This document shows positions 1-7,540 of a stretch of 64,000 nt of DNA, piece by piece. The translations under genes were made by a program, and so were the position numbers. Numbering within the stretch: the first letter of the stretch is position 1; each line of letters starts with the position of its first letter. This stretch comes from Streptantibioticus silvisoli. GTDB lineage: Bacteria; Actinomycetota; Actinomycetes; Streptomycetales; Streptomycetaceae. Location of the stretch: positions 62,001 through 126,000 of the forward strand of contig NZ_JAAGKO020000021.1 of assembly GCF_027947535.2 (NCBI RefSeq), read 5' to 3'. Below the pieces are notes generated by a model. That model had not been told where the DNA came from. It worked only from the letters and a program-made list of their open reading frames with translations, and ran no database searches.

Positions 1-256
1 CGCCAGCGCCAGCTTCATGGTGGACGCTCGCCATGCCGGCCACGGCACCGGCCGGGCCCTGGGCGAACACGTGCTGGAGTGGGCCCGCGGCGAGGGCTAC
101 CGGGCGATGCAGTTCAACGCCGTCGTGGAGTCCAACACCCGCGCGGTCGGCCTGTGGCGGTCCCTCGGCTTCGCCGTCATGACCACGCTCCCCGAGGGCT
201 TCCTGCACCCCACCCTGGGCTACGTCGGCCTGCACATCATGTACCGCGCCCTGTGA
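1..256 (+). CDS. GNAT-family N-acetyltransferase, C-terminal part (5' truncated by window edge)
   Basis: The reading frame is open from base 2 and ends at TGA 254-256, giving the last 84 residues of a longer protein. GHGTGRALGEHVLEWARGEG fits the acetyl-CoA-binding loop and following helix of GNAT enzymes (R/Q-x-x-G-x-G/A type), and VVESNTRAVGLWRSLGF is the typical final helix-strand of the fold. The substrate cannot be inferred. The start lies outside the window; the internal ATG at 17 is not the true start because it lies within the acetyl-CoA-binding half of the fold. Confidence 0.8.
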   Translation, partial: ASASFMVDARHAGHGTGRALGEHVLEWARGEGYRAMQFNAVVESNTRAVGLWRSLGFAVMTTLPEGFLHPTLGYVGLHIMYRAL

Positions 257-601
257 ACCGCCCGGCCGCGCACGATTTCCGGTGCCGCCCACCACGCCGG
301 TGCCGTCACCTCTCCGGGACCGTCCACCTCCGGTGCCGTCACCCCTCCGGTGCGTGATCCCGCCGCCGCGCTCGGGAACCATGTCGCCCCGGCAGGCCGC
401 GCCGGCCCCCGCCCCGGTGCCGCCCACGGCTCCGGGGCCGTCACCCCTCCGGTGCCGACCACCGCGCCGGTGCTGCCCACGACAGAAGCCACCCACCCCT
501 CCGGTGCCGCCCCCGACTGCGGTGCGTGACCCCGTCCGCCGCGCGGCGCCCGGCCCCGCCACGCGGTCCGGTGGGGACGCGGGGCGGGGCCGGGGACGGG
601 G
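257..601. repeat. Gene-free low-complexity spacer with degenerate CCGGTGCCGTCACC repeats
   Basis: This 345-base stretch lies between two convergent genes. It contains repeated variants of CTCCGGTGCCGTCACCCCTC (about 300-355 and 430-460) and further CCGGTGC units to about 540. I see no coding signal; frames that are open here are proline/alanine-rich shadows. The right end holds the hairpin at 549-594. Confidence 0.5.
549..594 (-). terminator. Hairpin downstream of msrB
   Basis: CCCGGCCCCGCC (549-560) pairs with GGCGGGGCCGGG (583-594), a 12-bp perfect stem with a 22-nt loop that contains a further CGC/GCG pairing. It lies just beyond the msrB stop codon at 602. There is no U-tract, which is common for actinobacterial terminators, so this is inferred from stem strength and position. 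Confidence 0.5.
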
Positions 602-1009
602 TCAGCTGCGGGCGGGTTCCAGTTTCAGCGAGATGCTGTTGATGCAGTAGCGCTGGTCGGTGGGGGTGGGGTAGCCCTCGCCCTCGAAGACGTGGCCCAG
701 GTGGGAGCCGCAGCGGGCGCAGCGCACCTCGGTGCGGTCCATGCCCTGCGAGCGGTCGTGGACCAGCTCGACGGCTTCGCTGTCCCGCGGGTCGTAGAAG
801 GACGGCCAGCCGCAGTGCGAGGGGAACTTGGTGTCGGACCGGAAGAGCTCGGCACCGCAGGCCCGGCAGGAGTAGACGCCCTCGGTCGTGGTGTCGGTGT
901 ACTCGCCGCGGAACGCCGGCTCGGTGCCCGCCTGCCGCAGCACCGCGTACTCGGCGGGGCTCAGCTCCGCACGCCACTGCTCTTCCGGCTTGTCGATCTC
1001 GTACGCCAT
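602..1009 (-). CDS. msrB: Peptide-methionine (R)-S-oxide reductase MsrB
   Basis: The 135-aa protein reduces methionine-R-sulfoxide in oxidised proteins. The full SelR/MsrB domain is present: two zinc CxxC pairs (CRAC and CARC), the FPSHCGWPSFY region, and the catalytic cysteine in RYCINS (about C122). The ATG at 1009 is chosen because GAGGAG sits 8 bases upstream; a further in-frame start at 1024 lacks this. It lies 11 bases after the murC stop codon on the same strand, so it is probably co-transcribed with murC. Length and motifs are normal for the family. Confidence 0.95.
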   Translation of the reverse strand: MAYEIDKPEEQWRAELSPAEYAVLRQAGTEPAFRGEYTDTTTEGVYSCRACGAELFRSDTKFPSHCGWPSFYDPRDSEAVELVHDRSQGMDRTEVRCARCGSHLGHVFEGEGYPTPTDQRYCINSISLKLEPARS

Positions 1010-1020
1010 GGAAACACTCC

Positions 1021-2424
1021 TCAAGCTTGTGGCCCGGCCAGCCGGGCGACGATGCGCGGACCGAGGTCGGTCACGTCGCCGGCCCCCATGGTGAGAACGA
1101 GATCACCCCGCTCGGCCATTCCGGCGATGAGGTCGGGAACGCGGTTCTTGTCGTGTTCGGCGACGACGTCGGCGCCCTTGTGGCGGGCGGCGTCCACGAT
1201 CAGCGCGCTGGTGACGCCGGGCACCGGGTCCTCGCGGGCCGGGTAGATGTCCAGCACCACGCTGGCGTCGGCGAGGGTGAGGGCGGCGCCCATCTCGTCG
1301 GCGAGCTGCTGGGTGCGGCTGAACAGGTGCGGCTGGAAGACCACCAGGACCCGCCCGTCGCCGGCCGCGTCGCGTACCGCCTCCAGGTCGGCGGTGATCT
1401 CGGTGGGGTGGTGGGCGTAGGAGTCGATGACCTGGACACCGGCCGCGGTGCCCTTGGGCTGGAGGCGGCGGCCGACCCCGGTGTAGGAGGTGACGGCGGT
1501 GGCCAGCTCGGCGACCGCGCCGCCGCCCGCCGCGACGCCGGCGGTGACCGCGGCGCAGGCGTTGTGCGCGTAGTGCCGGCCGGGCACCGAGACGGTGAAG
1601 CGGTGCTCGGTGCCGTCGACGGCGTAGCCGACCTCGCTGGTCATGCCGTGCGCCACGATCGAGGTGATGCGGTGGTCGGCGCCGGCGCCCCGGCCGACCC
1701 GCACCACGGTCAGGTCGTCGCGGTCGGCGACCCGGGCGGCCACCACGTCGGCGCCCGGGTGCTCGCCCAGCACCAGCGTGCCGCCGGGGCGGATGTTGCG
1801 GGCGAAGGTCTCGAACGAGTCGTAGATCTCGTCGATCGAGGCGTAGTTGGCGTGGTGGTCCAGCTCGACGTTGAGGATGATCGCGACGTCGGGGGCGTAC
1901 TTGTGGAAGCTGCGGTCGCTCTCGTCGGCCTCGGCGACGAAGATCTCGCCCTCGCCGTGGTGGCCGTTGGAGCCGGGGCCGTGGATGTCGCCGCCGATGG
2001 CGTAGGACGGGTCCAGGCCGATGCCGCTGAGCGCCACCGCCAGCATCGAGGTGGTGGTGGTCTTGCCGTGGGTGCCGGCCACCGCGACGGTGCGGCGGCC
2101 GGCCATCAGCGCGGCCAGCGCGTCGCTGCGGTGCAGCACCGGCAGCCCGCGCTCGCGGGCGGCGGTCAGCTCCGGGTTGTCCTGCCGGATGGCGCTGGAG
2201 AGCACCACGCAGCTGGCGTCGTCGGCCAGGTGCCCGGTGGCGTGGCCGATGTGCACGGTCACGCCGGTGTTGCGCAGCGCCTCCGCGGTCGCCGACTCCC
2301 TGGCGTCGCTGCCCGCCACCGCCGCGCCGCGGGCGGCCAGGATCTTCGCGATGCCCGACATCCCGGCCCCCCCGATGCCGATGAAGTGCGGTCGTTCCAT
2401 GGCGGTGGGGACTGCGGATGCCAT
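1021..2424 (-). CDS. murC: UDP-N-acetylmuramate--L-alanine ligase MurC
   Basis: This 467-aa cytoplasmic enzyme adds L-alanine to UDP-MurNAc, the first peptide step of peptidoglycan synthesis. Visible features are the N-terminal Rossmann motif FIGIGGAGMSGIA, the Mur ligase ATP loop AGTHGKTTTTSML, the VAEADESDRSF segment of the central domain, DHHANY, and the C-terminal QPHLFSRTQ region. The ATG at 2424 follows GGGAGAG at good distance. msrB follows 11 bases downstream. Unlike many bacteria, no other mur or fts genes surround it, as is usual in streptomycetes, where murC lies away from the dcw cluster. Confidence 0.97.
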   Translation of the reverse strand: MASAVPTAMERPHFIGIGGAGMSGIAKILAARGAAVAGSDARESATAEALRNTGVTVHIGHATGHLADDASCVVLSSAIRQDNPELTAARERGLPVLHRSDALAALMAGRRTVAVAGTHGKTTTTSMLAVALSGIGLDPSYAIGGDIHGPGSNGHHGEGEIFVAEADESDRSFHKYAPDVAIILNVELDHHANYASIDEIYDSFETFARNIRPGGTLVLGEHPGADVVAARVADRDDLTVVRVGRGAGADHRITSIVAHGMTSEVGYAVDGTEHRFTVSVPGRHYAHNACAAVTAGVAAGGGAVAELATAVTSYTGVGRRLQPKGTAAGVQVIDSYAHHPTEITADLEAVRDAAGDGRVLVVFQPHLFSRTQQLADEMGAALTLADASVVLDIYPAREDPVPGVTSALIVDAARHKGADVVAEHDKNRVPDLIAGMAERGDLVLTMGAGDVTDLGPRIVARLAGPQA

Positions 2425-2528
2425 ACGTGACTCTCCCTGGCGCGGACGTGGGTGCGGGTTCCGAGTATGCCAAGTCGAGGCCGGCATCCCCGCACGTGGC
2501 GGGGATGCCTCGCGGGTGGCGGCGCCGG

Positions 2529-2978
2529 TCAGTCGTTGTGCGCGTACAGCTTCAGCACCGGCACGCCGACGGTGTGCCGGGCCCGGGAGGCCCAGTCGCG
2601 GTGGAAGAACTCCTCGACCAGGTGCGGCGCGGTCAGCACCAGCACCTCGTCGGCCTTCGACCGTGCCACCACCGACTTCAGCAGGTCCAGCGGGTGCTCC
2701 TCGACGATCTCGCCGGTGGCCGCCGCGCCGGTCTCGCGCAGCGCCTTCAGGCTGTGCTCCAGCGCGAAGACCGCCGGCGGCAGCGCCTGGTCGCCCTCCG
2801 GTTCCGCCTCCTCGCGGGTGGCCTGCTGGAGCTCGCCGAGCGCGACGTCGTCCAGCGCCCGCAGCAGCCGTTCCTGGTCACCGCGCGGCTGCATGAGCAC
2901 CAGGTAGGCGACCTCCTCGTCCGGGTGCAGCGTCGTCACCAGCTGCACGTCCACGGGCGCGAGCGGCTTCTCGATCAT
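2529..2978 (-). CDS. Conserved actinobacterial protein of unknown function
   Basis: A 149-aa soluble protein, rich in Leu, Glu and Ala. I recognise the type (often found beside murC in streptomycetes, where it has sometimes been labelled indole-3-glycerol phosphate synthase), but nothing like the TIM-barrel of that enzyme is present, so I give no function. The C-terminal half (DEVLVLTAPHLVEEFFHRDW ... VPVLKLYAHND) looks like an alternating beta/alpha fold reminiscent of universal-stress-like domains; this is only an impression. The ATG at 2978 has AGGA about 8 bases upstream. A GTG further upstream (3017) is less well placed. It lies 104 bases upstream of murC on the same strand. Confidence 0.75.
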   Translation of the reverse strand: MIEKPLAPVDVQLVTTLHPDEEVAYLVLMQPRGDQERLLRALDDVALGELQQATREEAEPEGDQALPPAVFALEHSLKALRETGAAATGEIVEEHPLDLLKSVVARSKADEVLVLTAPHLVEEFFHRDWASRARHTVGVPVLKLYAHND

Positions 2979-3141
2979 GAGTACGGTCCTGATCAACGGG
3001 CTCGTCCTTCTTTCCACCGGTGTGTGACCTGCAACGTCGCCCCCACCACCCCATCCTGCCCCGAACGGCGCGGACCAGACGGAAGAGCCGCCCGCCGGGT
3101 GAACGGGGCCGCACCGGTGGCGGCCGGCGCCCGGTCCGGGA

Positions 3142-3909
3142 TCAGTGCGCGGTGCGGGCGTACCGGGTGAACAGGAAGCCGTCCTCCTCCAGCAGGCCCA
3201 CCGCGGTCATGCGGTCCGGAACGGCCAGCGGCGGGCCGGTCACGATCCGCGGGGCGCCGCCGGCGCAGAGCACCGGCGCGACCGTCAGGCACAGCTCGTC
3301 CAGCTCGCCGGCGGCCGCGAACTGCCCCAGCAGCCGGGGGCCGCCCTCGGCCAGCAACCGGGTCAGACCGCGCGCCGCCAGCTCCCGCACCACCGCGCCG
3401 GGGTCGGCCAGCGCACCGTCGCCCGCCACCACGACCTCCGCACCGGCCGCCCGGGCCGCCCGGACCCGGCCGGGATCGGCGCCGGCCCCGGTGAGCAGCA
3501 GCGTCGGCACCACGGCCGCGGTGAACAGCGGCGCCGAGAAGTCCAGGTCCAGCCCCGAGCTGACCACCGCGATCGCCGCGGCCGGCGCCTGGCCCAGGGC
3601 CGCCCGGCGCCGCTGGAACGCCTCCCGGGCCTTCGCCGGCCGGTACCCCTCGGCCCGGACGGTCTGCGCGCCCACCACGATCGCGTCGGCCAGCGCCCGC
3701 AGCACACCGAAGATCCGCATGTCGGCGGCGCTGGACAGCGGCCCCGAGGCGCCGTCGTGCCAGGCGGCGCCGTCCAGCGAGGCGACCATGTTGGCCCGCA
3801 GTACCGCGCCGCGCCCGGGGCGCGGCAGCGGGTAGGCGTAGGCGTCCGCGAGAGCGTCCAGCGTGTCCAACGTCTCATCGTCCGGCGGGACGGGCAGCAG
3901 GCGGCGCAT
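3142..3909 (-). CDS. RibD C-terminal-domain (pyrimidine reductase-like) protein
   Basis: The 255-aa protein matches the stand-alone RibD-C/dihydrofolate-reductase-like fold. It shows the N-terminal NMVASLDGA motif, AIVVGAQTVRAEGYRP in the NADPH site, and the LLAEGGPRLLGQF motif near residue 190, all typical of pyrimidine reductases of riboflavin synthesis. There is no deaminase half and no other rib gene nearby, so the true substrate is uncertain. The ATG at 3909 is chosen because the sequence before it diverges from the family. It is divergent from zapE with a 37-base gap. A possible promoter GTGACA-N16-GAGACT ends 7 bases before this ATG, so it could be leaderless. Confidence 0.85.
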   Translation of the reverse strand: MRRLLPVPPDDETLDTLDALADAYAYPLPRPGRGAVLRANMVASLDGAAWHDGASGPLSSAADMRIFGVLRALADAIVVGAQTVRAEGYRPAKAREAFQRRRAALGQAPAAAIAVVSSGLDLDFSAPLFTAAVVPTLLLTGAGADPGRVRAARAAGAEVVVAGDGALADPGAVVRELAARGLTRLLAEGGPRLLGQFAAAGELDELCLTVAPVLCAGGAPRIVTGPPLAVPDRMTAVGLLEEDGFLFTRYARTAH

Positions 3910-3932
3910 GCGGTGCAGTCTCGCACGGCCCG

Positions 3933-3938
3933 TAGGCT
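3933..3938 (+). promoter_or_regulatory. Putative -10 element of zapE (leaderless type)
   Basis: TAGGCT lies 8 bases before the GTG start codon of zapE. A TANNNT hexamer 6-8 bases before a start codon is the hallmark of leaderless mRNAs in actinobacteria, and no Shine-Dalgarno sequence is visible before this GTG. Confidence 0.4.
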
Positions 3939-3946
3939 TGTCACCC

Positions 3947-5017
3947 GTGACGCCCCCCGCCTCTCCCTTCACACCGCGGCCCGCCGCCGGCGCGCCCGTC
4001 TCGCTGTGCGAGCGGCAGCCGCAGGTGCCCGCCGACCGGCTGGTCGCCGAACTCGTGCCGCCGCCGCGCTTCGACGCCGTGCGGTTCGACACCTACCGGC
4101 CCGACCCGGACCAGCCCGGCCAGACCGAGGCGGTCGGGGTGCTGGAGGGGTTCGCGGCCGGGCTGGGCGCGGCGCCGGCCGCGAAGCGCGGCTGGTTCCG
4201 CAAGCAGAGCGCGGCGCCGGCCGGCCCCGGCGGGGTTTACCTCGACGGCGGCTACGGCGTCGGCAAGACCCACCTGCTGGCGTCGGTGTGGCACGCGGCG
4301 CCGGTGCCGCGCGAGGCGAAGGCGTTCGGCACCTTCGTGGAGCTGACCAACCTGGTCGGCGCGCTCGGCTTCCAGCAGGCGGTCACCGCGCTGTCCGGCC
4401 TGCGGCTGCTGTGCATCGACGAGTTCGAGCTGGACGACCCGGGCGACACCGTGCTGGTCTCCTCCCTGCTGGGCCGGCTCGCCGACGCCGGGGTGAAGCT
4501 GGCGGCCACCTCCAACACGCTGCCGGGCAAGCTCGGCGAGGGCCGGTTCGCCGCCGCCGACTTCATGCGGGAGATCCAGGGCCTGTCCGCCCGCTTCCGC
4601 CCGCTGCGCATCGACGGCCAGGACTACCGGCACCGCGGGCTGCCCGAGGCGCCGGTGCCGTTCAGCGACGAGCGGGTCGAGGAGTCCGCCCTGCGCTGCG
4701 AGGGCGCCGCGCTGGACGATTTCGGCGCGCTGCTGGCCCACCTCGCCCGGGTCCACCCCAGCCGCTACGGCGCGCTGTGCGACGGTGTCGAGGCGGTCTT
4801 CCTGCGCGGCGTCACGCCGGTCACCGACCAGGCCACCGCGCTGCGCCTGGTGGTGCTCGCCGACCGGCTCTACGACCGCGAGGTCCCGGTGATGGCCTCC
4901 GGCGTGCCGTTCGGCGAGGTCTTCAGCGCCGAGATGCTGGCCGGCGGCTACCGCAAGAAGTACTTCCGGGCGATCTCCCGCCTGACCGCGCTGGCCCGCG
5001 AGGCGAAGGGGCTGTAG
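3947..5017 (+). CDS. zapE: Cell division ATPase ZapE (AFG1/LACE1-like)
   Basis: A 356-aa AFG1-family P-loop ATPase. Walker A is GGYGVGKTH (about residues 103-111), Walker B is LLCIDEFELDDPGD, and SSLLGRLADAGVKLAATSNT follows as sensor region. In E. coli ZapE is a Z-ring-associated ATPase; in actinobacteria the role is inferred by family. The start is the GTG at 3947: it lies directly after a TAGGCT -10-like box and starts the protein at a length normal for the family. A start at 3863 would overlap the divergent RibD-like gene. A hairpin follows the stop codon. Confidence 0.9.
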   Translation: MTPPASPFTPRPAAGAPVSLCERQPQVPADRLVAELVPPPRFDAVRFDTYRPDPDQPGQTEAVGVLEGFAAGLGAAPAAKRGWFRKQSAAPAGPGGVYLDGGYGVGKTHLLASVWHAAPVPREAKAFGTFVELTNLVGALGFQQAVTALSGLRLLCIDEFELDDPGDTVLVSSLLGRLADAGVKLAATSNTLPGKLGEGRFAAADFMREIQGLSARFRPLRIDGQDYRHRGLPEAPVPFSDERVEESALRCEGAALDDFGALLAHLARVHPSRYGALCDGVEAVFLRGVTPVTDQATALRLVVLADRLYDREVPVMASGVPFGEVFSAEMLAGGYRKKYFRAISRLTALAREAKGL

Positions 5018-5022
5018 GTCCG

Positions 5023-5045
5023 GCGCCCGACGGGGTGCCGGGCGC
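5023..5045 (+). terminator. Short GC hairpin after zapE
   Basis: GCGCCCG (5023-5029) pairs with CGGGCGC (5039-5045) over a 9-nt loop, starting 5 bases after the zapE stop codon. No U-tract. Likely a factor-assisted or weak intrinsic terminator before treZ. Confidence 0.45.
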
Positions 5046-5156
5046 GGGGGAGCACCCGCCGGCCGCGGCGCCCGCCTGCCGGGTGCCGCCTTGAATCCGG
5101 GCGGCGCGGTACGTAGCGTCACCGGTGTCCGTGCTGCCGCTAGCGGAGGTCGCCTG

Positions 5157-6911
5157 ATGAGGTACGAGGTGTGGGCGCCCCTGGCGGGCCGGGTCGAGGT
5201 CGTGGTGGACGGCGCGGACCACCCCATGCGGCGTGATCCGGTCCGGGAGGGCTGGTGGACGGCCGACGCCGGCCCCGACGGCGGCGACGGGCAGCGGTAC
5301 GCGTTCCGGCTGGACGGCGGCGAACCGCTGCCCGACCCGCGCTCGCGCCGCCAGCCGCAGGGCCCGGACGGGCCGAGCGCGGTCGTGGCGCCGCCCACCT
5401 GGGCGGGGACCCAGCCGTGGCACGGGCGGCCGCTGGCCGGCGCGGTGCTGTACGAACTGCACGTCGGCACCTTCACCCGCGAGGGCACCTTCGACGCGGC
5501 GGCCGCCCGGCTGGGCCACCTGGCCGCGCTCGGCGTCACCCACGTGGAACTGCTGCCGGTCTGCCCGTTCCCCGGCACGCACGGCTGGGGGTACGACGGG
5601 GTGTCGCTGTGGGCGGTGCACGAGCCGTACGGCGGCCCGGCCGGGCTGCGGCGGTTCGTGGCGGCGGCGCACCGGCACGGGCTCGGCGTGGTGCTGGACG
5701 TGGTGCACAACCACCTGGGCCCGTCCGGCAACCACCTGTCGCGCTTCGGGCCGTACTTCACCGACACCCACACCACCCCGTGGGGCGCGGCGGTCAACCT
5801 GGACGCGCCCGGCTCCGACGAGGTGCGGGCGTACCTGGTGGGCAGCGCGCTGGCCTGGATCCGGGACTTCCGGCTCGACGGGCTGCGGCTCGACGCGGTC
5901 CACGCGCTGGTCGACACCCGGGCCGTGCACTTCCTGGAGGAGCTGTCGCGGGCGGTGGACGCGCTGGCGCACGAGGTGGGCCGGCCGCTGTTCCTGATCG
6001 CCGAGTCCGACCTCAACGACCCGCGCACCACCGCCGACCGCGAGGCGGGCGGCCTGGGCCTGCACGCGCAGTGGAGCGACGACTTCCACCACGCGCTGCA
6101 CACCGCGCTGACCGGCGAGTCCGGCGGCTACTACGCCGACTTCGCCCGCGCCCCGCTGGCCGCGCTCGCCAGGACGCTGAGCGGCGGCTTCTTCCACGAC
6201 GGCAGCCACTCCTCCTTCCGCGGCCGCGGGCACGGCCGCCCCTGGCCGGCCGGCGCGTCCGGCCACCGGCTGCTGGGGTACGCCCAGACCCACGACCAGA
6301 TCGGCAACCGTGCCCTCGGCGACCGCCTGACGGCGCGTCAACTCACCCTGGCCGCCGCGCTGGTGCTGACCTCGCCGTTCACGCCGATGCTCTTCATGGG
6401 GGAGGAGTGGGGTGCCGCCACCGCGTGGCAGTACTTCACCGACCACCCCGATCCGGCGCTCGCCGAGGCGGTGCGCACCGGACGGCGCCGGGAGTTCGCC
6501 GCGCACGGCTGGGACGCCGCCGAGATCCCCGACCCGCAGGACCCGGCCACCCGCCTGCGCTCCTGCCTGGACTGGGAGGAGCCCGAACGCGCCCCGCACG
6601 ACCGCCTGCTGGCCTGGTACCGCACCCTGATCGCCCTGCGCCGCGCCGAACCCGACCTCGGTTCTCCCGACCTGGCGGCCACCGCGGTGACCTACGACGA
6701 GGCCGACGGCTGGCTGCTGGTGCGGCGCGGATCGCTGCACGTGGCCGTCAACTTCGCCGACGTACCCCGCACGCTGCCGCTGCACGGCGGGGAGGTCCTC
6801 GCGTCGTCGGCCGAACTGCCGCACGGAGAGGCGGCGTTGACGCTGCCGGGCTGGACGGCGGCGGTGCTGCGCGGCGGGCAGGCGCTGCGCGGCGGTGCGG
6901 TGCGGGGCTGA
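5157..6911 (+). CDS. treZ: Malto-oligosyltrehalose trehalohydrolase TreZ
   Basis: This 584-aa GH13 enzyme releases trehalose from maltooligosyl-trehalose made by TreY. It has an N-terminal beta-sandwich (MRYEVWAPLAGRVEVVVDG), the VLYELHVGTFTREGTFDAA motif, conserved region I DVVHNHLGPSGN, region II GLRLDAVHAL (nucleophile Asp), LIAESDLNDPR (acid/base Glu) and QTHDQIGNRALGDR (region IV). The short insert GPYFTDTHTTPWG is typical of TreZ rather than of GlgB. The ATG has GGAGG 7 bases upstream. Its partners treY and treX lie 2.6 kb downstream on the opposite strand, an arrangement split by the DUF402 gene. Confidence 0.95.
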   Translation: MRYEVWAPLAGRVEVVVDGADHPMRRDPVREGWWTADAGPDGGDGQRYAFRLDGGEPLPDPRSRRQPQGPDGPSAVVAPPTWAGTQPWHGRPLAGAVLYELHVGTFTREGTFDAAAARLGHLAALGVTHVELLPVCPFPGTHGWGYDGVSLWAVHEPYGGPAGLRRFVAAAHRHGLGVVLDVVHNHLGPSGNHLSRFGPYFTDTHTTPWGAAVNLDAPGSDEVRAYLVGSALAWIRDFRLDGLRLDAVHALVDTRAVHFLEELSRAVDALAHEVGRPLFLIAESDLNDPRTTADREAGGLGLHAQWSDDFHHALHTALTGESGGYYADFARAPLAALARTLSGGFFHDGSHSSFRGRGHGRPWPAGASGHRLLGYAQTHDQIGNRALGDRLTARQLTLAAALVLTSPFTPMLFMGEEWGAATAWQYFTDHPDPALAEAVRTGRRREFAAHGWDAAEIPDPQDPATRLRSCLDWEEPERAPHDRLLAWYRTLIALRRAEPDLGSPDLAATAVTYDEADGWLLVRRGSLHVAVNFADVPRTLPLHGGEVLASSAELPHGEAALTLPGWTAAVLRGGQALRGGAVRG

Positions 6912-6990
6912 CGCCGGCCGTCCCGCGGGGCGGTGCGGTGGTGCCAGGCCGAGTGCCCGGCGGTGCGGGGCGGGCGTGCCGGGCTGCGGG

Positions 6991-7500
6991 TCAGTCCACC
7001 CGTGCCAGCCAGTCGCGCGAGACGGTGGCGAACGGCTCGGCGTTGACGCGTACCGCCTTCAGCAGTCGCTCGGCGCTGGCCCGCGCCGCGCTGACGACCT
7101 GCGGCGGATAGGCGTACCGCACCCGGTGCTCGTCGAACTCGTCCTCGTCGTCGAGGTAGATGCGGCCGTTGCGCTTGCGGATGACGTCCAGGTCCAGGTC
7201 CACCATGGTGACGGTGTCCGGGGCGGGCCAGGACGGCACGGTGGCGATGTCGCAGTAGACCTCGGTCTTGTGCGGCGCGGCGTTGAACGAGGCGGTCCAC
7301 CAGCCGTCGCGCGGGAAGAGCATGACGAACGCCTGCGGGAAGACCACCGGCGGCTCCTGGCCGCGCCGCATCGAGGCGCCGGCCGGGCAGCCGGCCCACA
7401 CCCCGTGCACGTCCTCGCCGAGCAGCCGCGCCGTATGGTGCCAGTGCAGCGAGCCGTCGTACTTGGTGAACTCCACGCGGATCGATCGCTCATCGCTCAT
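6991..7500 (-). CDS. DUF402 (FomD/Ntdp-like) domain protein
   Basis: A 169-aa protein of the DUF402 family, related to FomD and to nucleoside di/tri-phosphatases. It carries the family's WWTASFNAAPHKTEVYCDIAT and VTMVDLDLDVIRKRNGRIYLDDEDEF segments; the acidic residues D-L-D and DDEDEFDEH are those that bind metal in characterised members. The substrate here is unknown. The ATG lies 6 bases after a TAGCGT box and has no Shine-Dalgarno sequence, so a leaderless mRNA is likely. It lies between treZ (convergent) and treY (same strand, 40 bases downstream); a link to trehalose metabolism is not evident. Confidence 0.85.
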   Translation of the reverse strand: MSDERSIRVEFTKYDGSLHWHHTARLLGEDVHGVWAGCPAGASMRRGQEPPVVFPQAFVMLFPRDGWWTASFNAAPHKTEVYCDIATVPSWPAPDTVTMVDLDLDVIRKRNGRIYLDDEDEFDEHRVRYAYPPQVVSAARASAERLLKAVRVNAEPFATVSRDWLARVD

Positions 7501-7506
7501 GGCCGC

Positions 7507-7512
7507 ACGCTA
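7507..7512 (-). promoter_or_regulatory. Putative -10 element (TAGCGT) of the DUF402 gene, leaderless type
   Basis: On the reverse strand TAGCGT is followed by six bases (GCGGCC) and then the ATG. This spacing places transcription start at or next to the start codon. Confidence 0.5.
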
Positions 7513-7540
7513 CGCGAACCACCGCGTCGCGGCCGGGAAT

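Noticed and set aside
1027-2430. 467-codon forward frame opposite murC
   Set aside because: Exact antisense of murC with repetitive Gly/Ala/Val composition; typical shadow of a GC-rich gene.
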